From Opitutia bacterium (GTDB taxonomy: Bacteria > Verrucomicrobiota > Verrucomicrobiia > Opitutales > UBA953): a DNA stretch of 9,307 bases. The notes beneath the pieces were generated by a model. It did not search any database. It worked only from the letters and a program-made list of their open reading frames with translations, and had not been told where the DNA came from. The translations under genes were made by a program, and so were the position numbers. The stretch spans positions 1-9,307 of the forward strand of contig JAJPZB010000172.1 in NCBI GenBank assembly GCA_021204635.1. Direction: 5' to 3'. Positions 1 to 6,025 of the stretch are shown here, piece by piece; within the stretch, counting starts at the first letter, position 1, and every line of letters begins with the position of its first letter.

Positions 1-21
1 ATCCCCACCACCAACCCCGCC

Positions 22-59
22 AAAAAAAGCGTTCCCGCAGCTTTTTCCTGCGAGAACGC
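22..59 (-). terminator. Intrinsic terminator of the fabG-acpP-fabF operon
   Basis: Bases 29-40 pair with 48-59 to give a 12-position stem with one C/A mismatch (35/53) and a 7-nt loop. Read on the minus strand the stem is followed directly by seven T (bases 22-28). It lies 29 nt beyond the fabF stop codon, as expected for the end of that transcript. On the plus strand the hairpin is followed only by CTTTT, so it may stop plus-strand transcription weakly. Nothing else is visible in bases 1-88. Confidence 0.9.
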
Positions 60-88
60 CTTTTGGCAGAAACAAAAAGTTTCGTTTG

Positions 89-1336
89 TCAGATTTTCCT
101 GAACACGAGGGCGGCATTGTGACCGCCGAAACCAAGGTTGTCGCTGACCGCGACGCGCACCGGCATTTTCCGCGCGACATTCGGCACGTAGTCCAAGTCG
201 CAATCGGGGTCGGGATTGTGGTAGTTGATCGTGGGCGGAACGACACCGTTTTCGATCGACAACACAGCGGCGGCGGCTTCGATTCCGCCGGCAGCCCCGA
301 GCAAGTGGCCCGTCATGGACTTTGTCGAGCTCACCGCGAGCCTCTTGGCGTGGTCGCCGAAGACGCGTTTGATTGCGGCGGTCTCGAACTTGTCGTTGTA
401 GGGCGTGGAAGTTCCGTGCGCGTTGATGTAATCGACGTCGGTCGGGTTGACACCGGCGTCCGTGAGCGCCTGAGCCATGCAAATTGCAAGCCCCGAGCCG
501 TCGGGCGCGGGCGACGTGATGTGGTATGCGTCGCAGGAGGCGCCATATCCGGCGAACTCCGCGTAGATGTGCGCGCCGCGAGCGATTGCGCGCTCGTATG
601 TTTCGAGAACGAGAATCCCTGCGCCTTCACCCATGATGAAGCCGTCGCGCTCAGCGTCGAACGGGCGGCACGCTGTTGCGGGATCGGCGTTTGAGGTGAG
701 GGCCTTCATGTTGCAGAAACCGGCAAAGCCGAGGCGCGTGATCGCGGCTTCTGCGCCGCCTGCGAGCATCACGTCGGCGTGGCCGCTGCGTATGTGGCGC
801 AGAGCCTCGCCGAGGGCGTGAGAGCCCGACGCGCAGGCCGAAACGATTCCGTAGTTGACCGCCTGAGCCTTCAAGTAGATGGCGACAACGCCCGCCGCCA
901 TGTTCGATATCAGCATCGGGATCATGAACGGAGAAACGCGCCGCAAGCCCTTTTCGAGCAAGACCCGAGACTGAACCTCGATGGTCTCCATGCCGCCGAT
1001 TCCGGAGCCGATGATAACTCCCAAGCGGCTTGGCGTGACGTCGCCGATCGCGATTTTTGCGTCCTCGAGCGCCATCTTTGCTGCGGCGACCGCGTAGTGA
1101 GTGTAGCGGTCGTTTCGCTTCTGCTCCTTCGGCTCCATGAACCTGTCCATCTCCAAGCCTTTTACTTCGCCGGCGACGGGGGCAGGTATTCCCTCGGGGT
1201 CGAAGCGCGTGACCGTTGCGATCCCGCTCTTCCCGTTTACGAGGGAATTCCAAAAGGTGACTCTGTCGTTTCCGACGGGGGATACGATCCCGATTCCGGT
1301 CACGACAACTTTTCTCGAATTACTTTCGTTTTGCAC
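89..1336 (-). CDS. fabF: Beta-ketoacyl-ACP synthase II (FabF)
   Basis: Cytosolic condensing enzyme of type II fatty acid synthesis. It joins malonyl-ACP to a growing acyl-ACP with loss of CO2. The 415 residues match the usual length of about 410. Visible thiolase-fold landmarks are the nucleophile C168 in SACAS, H307 in NAHGTST, K339 in SSTKS, H344 in MTGHLLG and the C-terminal GFGGHN loop at 402-407. This Cys-His-His set is typical of KAS I/II rather than KAS III (FabH). The start is GTG (1334-1336); no ATG is nearby and no Shine-Dalgarno is seen, so the start is the least certain part. It is last in the minus-strand fabG-acpP-fabF cluster, 57 nt after acpP, and a terminator follows. Choosing FabF over FabB rests on the acpP neighbour and overall similarity. 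Confidence 0.97.
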   Translation of the reverse strand: MQNESNSRKVVVTGIGIVSPVGNDRVTFWNSLVNGKSGIATVTRFDPEGIPAPVAGEVKGLEMDRFMEPKEQKRNDRYTHYAVAAAKMALEDAKIAIGDVTPSRLGVIIGSGIGGMETIEVQSRVLLEKGLRRVSPFMIPMLISNMAAGVVAIYLKAQAVNYGIVSACASGSHALGEALRHIRSGHADVMLAGGAEAAITRLGFAGFCNMKALTSNADPATACRPFDAERDGFIMGEGAGILVLETYERAIARGAHIYAEFAGYGASCDAYHITSPAPDGSGLAICMAQALTDAGVNPTDVDYINAHGTSTPYNDKFETAAIKRVFGDHAKRLAVSSTKSMTGHLLGAAGGIEAAAAVLSIENGVVPPTINYHNPDPDCDLDYVPNVARKMPVRVAVSDNLGFGGHNAALVFRKI

Positions 1337-1393
1337 TTGGTTTGATGTGGGAAAGAATTCTCTTTGAACACGGGCAGAGAGCGCCCGCGTCGC

Positions 1394-1675
1394 TTACTGC
1401 TGGTCTTTCGCCTGCTTTGCGGCGTAGCGCGCCTTGACGTAATCGATGACCTGCCCGACGGTCTGGAGTTTTTCGGAATCGGCTTCCGGAATTCCGCCTT
1501 CGCCGATTTCTTCTTTGAACTCTTCCTCGAAAGCCATGATCAGCTCGACGAGATCCAAGGAATCAGCTTCCAAGTCCTTTGTGAAAGAGGCTTCAGGAAC
1601 GACCTGCTCCTCGTTCTTGCTCAGTTGCTGAACGATGATGTCTTTAACGCGTTGTTCGATTGATTTATCTGACAT
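1394..1675 (-). CDS. acpP: Acyl carrier protein
   Basis: Small acidic four-helix carrier that holds growing acyl chains on a 4'-phosphopantetheine arm during fatty acid and lipid A synthesis. The attachment motif is D38-S39-L40 within LEADSLDLVELIMAFEEEF, with S39 the modified serine. At 93 residues it is longer than the usual 77-80. The extra length comes from a few Gly/Glu-rich residues (about 57-62, GEGG) in the loop after helix II and from a charged tail (AAKQAKDQQ). The ATG at 1673-1675 has an A-rich leader instead of a Shine-Dalgarno site. A minus-strand TAAAAT at 1697-1702 could be a -10 for a separate acpP transcript, but no matching -35 is evident. It lies between fabG and fabF, the classic order. 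Confidence 0.97.
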   Translation of the reverse strand: MSDKSIEQRVKDIIVQQLSKNEEQVVPEASFTKDLEADSLDLVELIMAFEEEFKEEIGEGGIPEADSEKLQTVGQVIDYVKARYAAKQAKDQQ

Positions 1676-1758
1676 ATTTTTTGTTTGTTTGAGAAAATTT
1701 TATTCGGGTTAGGTTCTCGCGTTCGCGCTCGGCAATTCAGACCGTGCGCGGACATTTT

Positions 1759-2505
1759 CTACATGGCCATTCCTCCGTCAACCGAAAAACACTGGCCTGT
1801 TATGTAGCCGGCGCTTTCCGAGCAGAGAAATTTCACCGTTGCGGCAATCTCTTCCGGCGAGCCGAAGCGGGAGAGCGGAATCATGGTCTTTATTTTTTGC
1901 TGAACTTCTTCGGGCAAAACGGCAGTCATGTCTGTCGTGATGAAGCCGGGCGCGACGGCGTTCACCGTGATGTTGCGCTTCGCGAACTCGCGCGCGAGAG
2001 CCTTTGTCAGACCGAGCAAGCCCGCCTTTGCCGCAGAGTAATTCGCCTGCCCCGCGTTGCCCTGGACGCCGGAGACCGACGAGATGTTCACGATCCTACC
2101 CCAGCGCTTGCGCGTCATCGGCGACACCAAGCCCTTGACCCAGTGAAACGCGCCGGAAAGATTTGTGCGAATGACGTCGTCCCAATCGGAATCGCTCATG
2201 CGCATGACGAGCCCGTCCTTCGTGATTCCGGCGTTGTTGACCAAAATATCGACCGCGCCGAATTGCGCCAAAATTTCCGCGCACGCGGCAGAAACTGCGG
2301 CAGAATCAGCAATGTCAACCGCCTTTGCGACAGCCTTTCCGCCTGCTGCGACGATCGCCTCGGCGACACCCCCGCAGGACGCGGGATTCTTCGACACGCA
2401 CACAACCGTGTGCCCCTCGGCAGCAAGACTTTCGGCAATCGCCTTGCCGATGCCGCGCCCCGCGCCGGTAACGAGAGCAACCTTAGGAGTGTCCTGCTGA
2501 TTCAT
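1759..2505 (-). CDS. fabG: 3-oxoacyl-ACP reductase (FabG)
   Basis: NADPH-dependent short-chain dehydrogenase that reduces 3-oxoacyl-ACP to 3-hydroxyacyl-ACP, the first reductive step of each elongation cycle. It has 248 residues, the normal length. The cofactor loop TGAGRGIG is at 13-20 and NNAG at 90-93. The catalytic tetrad is N115, S143 (ISSVSG), Y156 and K160 (YSAAK). The conserved PGFITTDMT stretch is at 186-194 and the C-terminus is VDGGMAM, as in FabG. The ATG at 2503-2505 is only a few bases below the predicted transcription start, and there is no Shine-Dalgarno. It heads the minus-strand fab operon, 83 nt before acpP. Many SDR enzymes look alike, but adjacency to acpP and fabF makes FabG the clear choice. 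Confidence 0.96.
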   Translation of the reverse strand: MNQQDTPKVALVTGAGRGIGKAIAESLAAEGHTVVCVSKNPASCGGVAEAIVAAGGKAVAKAVDIADSAAVSAACAEILAQFGAVDILVNNAGITKDGLVMRMSDSDWDDVIRTNLSGAFHWVKGLVSPMTRKRWGRIVNISSVSGVQGNAGQANYSAAKAGLLGLTKALAREFAKRNITVNAVAPGFITTDMTAVLPEEVQQKIKTMIPLSRFGSPEEIAATVKFLCSESAGYITGQCFSVDGGMAM

Positions 2506-2514
2506 AAAAGCGCG

Positions 2515-2543
2515 ATTGTTGTGAAAAGGGAAAAAAAGGTCAA
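2515..2543 (-). promoter_or_regulatory. Probable sigma70-type promoter of the fab operon
   Basis: On the minus strand TTGACC (2538-2543) is separated by exactly 17 nt from AACAAT (2515-2520). This gives 5/6 and 4/6 matches to the -35 and -10 consensus. The spacer is very T-rich. A start about 7 nt below the -10 would fall near base 2508, leaving only a few bases before the fabG ATG at 2505, so the transcript may be almost leaderless. The rest of 2544-2634 is GC-rich with A-runs and shows no clear terminator for the kinase gene upstream. Confidence 0.5.
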
Positions 2544-2634
2544 CAAAAAAATTCCGCTCAGGCGGCGCAGGCGCGAAATTCCGCGAAAAAAAATTCTGAT
2601 TCGCGCGCCAAAACTCCGGAGCCGCGACCGCTTT

Positions 2635-3381
2635 TCAGCCCGCCCTGCCGCGCAATTTTTTCAAGTATCTTTTAATAATTCTTTGCGCGCGCACGATGGC
2701 GACACTCGGGTAAAAACGCGGCAATTGCAAGCCGAGATCCGAGAAACACATCAAATCCTGCGCGCGTTCGCGCCACGCTGCCCGCCCGGGATAGACGTCC
2801 AAACCCCGAAGTTGCCCGCCGGCGTCAACCATGAAGTTGCCGAGATTTGGGTCGCCGCCCCAACAAAGCCCGAACTTGTGCGCCTCCACGACCTTTTTCA
2901 TGATTTCCGGCAGGCGCGCGGCGTCGGGCGCGGTGCCCTTTATAAATTCGCAAATGGAAATGCGCTCCCGCAAAAATCCGCGTTCGCACCGCTCGGCGAC
3001 GAGAAAAGTCCTCATGGGAAACGTAAATCCTCGCGCCCGTGCGCGCTCGACGCGTTTCAGCAAATCTATTCCGCTGACGAACAATCCCCTGAACCAACGG
3101 TCAAAATTCCATTTCCTGAGATTTTCCTCGCATTTCAATATGACGACACCACCGGCGACGGAGGGGATTCCATCGACCCGCCAAGTTCGCCGCCTCAATC
3201 GCCGAGGCATATCGACATCTTGCAAAAGCGTCCAACCCACGACAGGTTGCGACTGATTAATCTGCGGCAAAAAGCTTTTAAAAAGCGCGAGCCAATCGGT
3301 TTCCCGATCCTCTAAAAATGCTAAGCTATACCCCCCCCTAAATTGTTGGGAACGGAGGCAAATTTTATTTGTTCGTTGCAT
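2635..3381 (-). CDS. WaaY/RfaY-like lipopolysaccharide core heptose kinase
   Basis: Likely a small protein-kinase-fold enzyme that phosphorylates a heptose (or similar sugar) of the lipopolysaccharide inner core on the cytoplasmic face. It has 248 residues, close to the roughly 230 of WaaY. Visible kinase landmarks are K83 in VVILK, a catalytic-loop equivalent GGDPNLGNF with D177 and N182, and metal-binding D195 in LRGLDVYPGR. The GDPxxGNF...D pattern and the following KRA-like segment resemble enteric WaaY more than WaaP. The N-terminus is uncertain. The ATG at 3379-3381 is in frame through a G8 tract (3331-3338), while another ATG at 3393-3395 is in frame only if the tract gains one G. Neither has a good Shine-Dalgarno. 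It follows the GT4 gene by 24 nt and is probably co-transcribed. The substrate is inferred from family and context. Confidence 0.78.
   Translation of the reverse strand: MQRTNKICLRSQQFRGGYSLAFLEDRETDWLALFKSFLPQINQSQPVVGWTLLQDVDMPRRLRRRTWRVDGIPSVAGGVVILKCEENLRKWNFDRWFRGLFVSGIDLLKRVERARARGFTFPMRTFLVAERCERGFLRERISICEFIKGTAPDAARLPEIMKKVVEAHKFGLCWGGDPNLGNFMVDAGGQLRGLDVYPGRAAWRERAQDLMCFSDLGLQLPRFYPSVAIVRAQRIIKRYLKKLRGRAG
3331..3338 (-). repeat. G8 homopolymer near the 5' end of the kinase gene
   Basis: Eight consecutive C on the plus strand read as eight G in the coding strand, at codons 15-17 of the WaaY-like kinase. Translation from ATG 3381 reads through in frame with eight G. Translation from ATG 3395 meets a TAG just after the tract with eight G but would enter the kinase frame with nine. 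Such tracts are common slippage sites in surface-glycan genes of other bacteria. Whether this one varies cannot be seen in one consensus sequence. Confidence 0.6.
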
Positions 3382-3405
3382 GAATTTTTGCCCATGATGT
3401 TGTGG

Positions 3406-4545
3406 CTATTTAAAGGTTTGTAATTTTCCAACTTCTTCCAACAGATTGAGCCAGATATCCGTTATCCGTTCTTTAGAAAATCTTTTGACACCCGCATGCG
3501 CAGCCACTGCAAGCCGCTCGCGCAACTCGGGGTCGGACATGAGCTCGGCGAGCTTTTCGGCATATTTTTCGAGATCAAAGGCGGAAACGAGAACCCCGTT
3601 TTCCCCGTCGTCAATTATGTCGTGGACAGACGCGAATGATTCAAATGCGACCAACGCACACCCACCATCTGCCGCCTCAACGAGCACGCTCGGAAACCCC
3701 TCATATGCGCTCGTCAGACAAAATATCGCGGCATCACGGTAATATTTTTGAGGTTTTTGAAAACCCTCGAAAAACACTCTTTTGAGGTCAAGCGTCCGTG
3801 CGAGATCCTTCACTTTTTCAAAATCATGCGCGCCACCAACCATGCGCAACGCCCAATCGGGGAAGCGATTTTGCAAACTTTTCCAAATCTGCAACAACAA
3901 TTGCGGTTGCTTCACCGACATTTCCATCCTGCCGACAAAGAGCAGTTCCTTTTTCTTCGCAGAAAAGTCGATCCGCTCGCCCGAACTTGCGCACATATTC
4001 GGGATCGCGACAATTTTCCCCGAAGATTTGCCGGCGGGAAAGTGGCGCAGAAAACCCGGAATGAAATTCGGCGACAGCAGGACGGTCGCCGCGCAACAAT
4101 CGGCATTGTGTTTGTAGATTTTCGACTGCCGGCGGAATCGCAAAAATCGCTTTATTTTCTTCAAAACCCCGCTTCCACGAAAACGAGAAAGATAAAATTC
4201 GGGGTCAGTACACACTGCGGCAATTACGGGGATACGGAGTCTGCGACAAATTTTTGCAAACGGAAAGCGCTTGCCATCCGCCCAGAGAAACAAAACGCGG
4301 TCTATTTTCTTTTCGACGAGAAGTTTTTCAAAAAATTCAGCGTTGTCGCGGCAACACAAATTCTTGCTGTTCGGGAGAAAACCCTGCCGCTCGGGATCGG
4401 CAAACTCCTTCCAAACCGGCTTTGCCGCGAGGTAAAAGCACGCGTTGCCGCGTTTCTCCAATTCCTCGCAAATGGAATCCGTCCACCGCTCTATCCCACC
4501 CCTGTCTGGAGCAATCGCATTGCTGTAAAAGAACAAAATATTCAT
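3406..4545 (-). CDS. GT4-family (GT-B fold) glycosyltransferase
   Basis: A retaining glycosyltransferase that probably adds a sugar from a nucleotide donor to lipopolysaccharide core or another surface glycan, acting at the inner face of the membrane. It has 379 residues from ATG 4543-4545. The N-terminal domain opens with NILFFYSN and a glycine-rich acceptor loop DRGGIERW (14-21). The C-terminal donor domain has LLFVGRME (201-208), DLKRVFFEGF (253-262) and the EX7E motif with E282 and E290 in EGFPSVLVE. No signal peptide or membrane segment is seen. This start is preferred over an in-frame codon at 4608 because a perfect GGAGGT (4552-4557) sits 6 nt upstream. The start overlaps, as ATGA, a TGA ending a leftover copy of the fused kinase-hydrolase gene's C-terminus, suggesting it was once coupled to that gene. 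The exact sugar is unknown. Confidence 0.92.
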   Translation of the reverse strand: MNILFFYSNAIAPDRGGIERWTDSICEELEKRGNACFYLAAKPVWKEFADPERQGFLPNSKNLCCRDNAEFFEKLLVEKKIDRVLFLWADGKRFPFAKICRRLRIPVIAAVCTDPEFYLSRFRGSGVLKKIKRFLRFRRQSKIYKHNADCCAATVLLSPNFIPGFLRHFPAGKSSGKIVAIPNMCASSGERIDFSAKKKELLFVGRMEMSVKQPQLLLQIWKSLQNRFPDWALRMVGGAHDFEKVKDLARTLDLKRVFFEGFQKPQKYYRDAAIFCLTSAYEGFPSVLVEAADGGCALVAFESFASVHDIIDDGENGVLVSAFDLEKYAEKLAELMSDPELRERLAVAAHAGVKRFSKERITDIWLNLLEEVGKLQTFK

Positions 4546-4574
4546 TTTGACACCTCCGCACTGCAAAATTTCCG
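4542..4574. repeat. Left copy of a 33-bp direct repeat flanking the ATPase
   Basis: Matches 5993-6025 at 29 of 33 positions in the same orientation. On the minus strand it encodes KFCSAEVSK followed by TGA, almost the C-terminus of the 706-residue protein (KFFSAEASK). It also contains the GGAGGT site and overlaps the start of the GT4 gene. It appears to be the duplicated end of the fused gene, left behind when the ATPase cassette was placed between the two genes. Confidence 0.75.
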
Positions 4575-4631
4575 CAACCACGCCGGCGCACCGCCTCCGC
4601 GCAAGCAATCATCGTTGCCGCGCGATTTCGC

Positions 4632-4664
4632 CAAAAATCTTTCATTGACAATGAAAGATTTTTG
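4632..4664. repeat. Perfect 33-bp palindrome upstream of the ATPase gene
   Basis: Arms 4632-4647 (CAAAAATCTTTCATTG) and 4649-4664 are exact reverse complements around a single central base at 4648. It lies 18 bp before the ATPase ATG, and a TTGACA (4645-4650) sits at its centre. A site of this symmetry is most simply an operator for a dimeric DNA-binding protein, possibly the ATPase's own winged-helix domain. In RNA it would form a hairpin on either strand. No comparable palindrome is seen on the far side of the ATPase gene. Confidence 0.85.
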
Positions 4665-4671
4665 ATATTTT
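4645..4671 (+). promoter_or_regulatory. Possible promoter of the ATPase gene
   Basis: A consensus -35 TTGACA (4645-4650) is followed after 15 nt by TATTTT (4666-4671). The spacing is short and the -10 only moderate, so this is tentative. The -35 lies at the centre of the 33-bp palindrome, so a protein bound there would be expected to repress. Confidence 0.35.
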
Positions 4672-4682
4672 CTTCTGTTGCG

Positions 4683-5945
4683 ATGAAAGAAATTCTCCGG
4701 CAAGTTATCTTTGAGCAACGGGAACGCTCTGCGCGCCCGACGGGAACTGCGTTTCCGGAAATTCCCCGCAAACTGCCGCAGGCGCTCATGGATTGTCCGG
4801 AGATTTTGATAATTTCCGGCATTCGCCGCTGCGGTAAATCCACCTTGCTCCGCCAAATACGCGAAAGCCGGCAGGAGCGGGATTTTTACCTGAACTTCGA
4901 CGACGAGCGGCTGATAAATTTCACCGTCGAAGACTTCCAAATTCTCCACGAAGTCTTCATCGAACTCTTCGGGGAGCAGCACACGTTTTACTTCGACGAA
5001 ATCCAAAATGTCGCGGGTTGGGAACGCTTTGTCCGCCGGCTCGCGGACGCCGGAGCAAAGATTTTCATCACGGGGTCCAACGCCTCCATGCTCAGCCGCG
5101 AACTCGGCACCCACCTGACTGGGCGCTTTGTGCGCCACGAGCTTTACCCCTTTTCCTTCGGAGAATTTTTGCGCTTTCGCGGAAATTATCCGGCGGATTC
5201 CGACTTTTTCACCACGAGCGGGCGGGCAAAACTTTCCGCCGAAGTGCAGGCATATCTCCGCCTCGGCGGATTTCCCCAATACATTGCCGGAGAAAACGAC
5301 GATTACTTGAAAGCACTTTACGAGGGCATAGTTTATCGCGACGTTCTCGTGCGCAACCGCTTTATGGGGGAGCGAGAGTTGCGGGAACTCGGCTACTTTC
5401 TCGCGAGCAATGCGGCGAAGCGCTTTTCCTATGTGTCTGCCACAAAAGCCGTGGGGCTGAAACACTCCGAGACGGCGAAAAACTACATCGCCGCGCTGGA
5501 AAACAGCTACCTTGTCTCGCAGGTTGTCAAATTTGATTATTCCGCAAAAAAACAGATTGCGAACGAGAAAAAAATCTACTTTGCAGACCCCGCGCTCATA
5601 AGGAAAATCGGATTCAATCCGACGGAAAATACGGGTCCTATTTTCGAAAATGTCGTTTACACGGAATTGCGCCGGCGCGGGTGCGACATTTTCTACCACG
5701 CCGGCAAAAAAGAGTGCGACTTCGTGTTGCGCGGAGCCCGCGGTATCGAGGCGGCAATTCAGGCGTGCGCGACAATGCGCGCCACCGAGACGCGGGAGCG
5801 CGAGATCGCCGGTTTGCTCGACGCGCTCGACACTTATGACCTCGCCACGGGGACAATTGTCACGCTCGACGAAGCGGGCGAATTTTCGCGCGCAGGGAAG
5901 CGAATATTTGTCCGCCCGCTCGCGGAATGGCTTCTCGGGAAATGA
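4683..5945 (+). CDS. AAA_14/DUF4143 family ATPase
   Basis: ATP-binding protein of the widespread AAA_14 plus DUF4143 group, whose cellular role is poorly known; no function is assigned. It has 420 residues from ATG 4683. The upstream TTG (4662) is rejected because it lies inside the palindrome. Walker A is GIRRCGKST (46-54), Walker B is TFYFDEIQ with D105 and E106, and sensor-like GSN is at 131-133. A winged-helix-like stretch spans about 235-283. The C-terminus resembles a PD-(D/E)XK nuclease-fold domain, with E322, E328 and ECDFVL (D347). The expected E-x-K is replaced by E356-A-A with no lysine, so nuclease activity is doubtful. It is the only plus-strand gene within the 2.6-8.1 kb block, and a perfect palindrome and a flanking direct repeat suggest it arrived as a cassette. 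No Shine-Dalgarno is seen. Confidence 0.9.
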   Translation: MKEILRQVIFEQRERSARPTGTAFPEIPRKLPQALMDCPEILIISGIRRCGKSTLLRQIRESRQERDFYLNFDDERLINFTVEDFQILHEVFIELFGEQHTFYFDEIQNVAGWERFVRRLADAGAKIFITGSNASMLSRELGTHLTGRFVRHELYPFSFGEFLRFRGNYPADSDFFTTSGRAKLSAEVQAYLRLGGFPQYIAGENDDYLKALYEGIVYRDVLVRNRFMGERELRELGYFLASNAAKRFSYVSATKAVGLKHSETAKNYIAALENSYLVSQVVKFDYSAKKQIANEKKIYFADPALIRKIGFNPTENTGPIFENVVYTELRRRGCDIFYHAGKKECDFVLRGARGIEAAIQACATMRATETREREIAGLLDALDTYDLATGTIVTLDEAGEFSRAGKRIFVRPLAEWLLGK

Positions 5946-5992
5946 ACGCCGGCGCGCGGCATTGTCGCGGAAAACTGTGGCAAAACTCCGCC

Positions 5993-6025
5993 TCATTTTG
6001 ACGCCTCCGCGCTGAAAAATTTCGG
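5993..6025. repeat. Right copy of the 33-bp direct repeat flanking the ATPase
   Basis: This is the true 3' end of the 706-residue gene on the minus strand (KFFSAEASK, then TGA). It matches 4542-4574 at 29/33 positions. The differences give two amino-acid changes (F/C and A/V) and one silent change, with one further mismatch near the outer edge. The match decays immediately beyond base 6025. Like the left copy it carries a GAGG and an ATGA overlap, though no gene starts there now. Confidence 0.75.

Noticed and set aside
1744..3315. Plus-strand open frame of 523 codons
   Set aside because: Antisense to fabG and the WaaY-like kinase; composition is rich in Arg and Pro with no motif.
4580..5955. 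10-bp ACGCCGGCGC at 4580-4589 and 5946-5955 as a target-site duplication of the ATPase cassette
   Set aside because: Closely similar GC-rich words (GCGCCGGCGAG near 6131, CACGCCGGCG at 8111) occur elsewhere in the window, so chance is likely.
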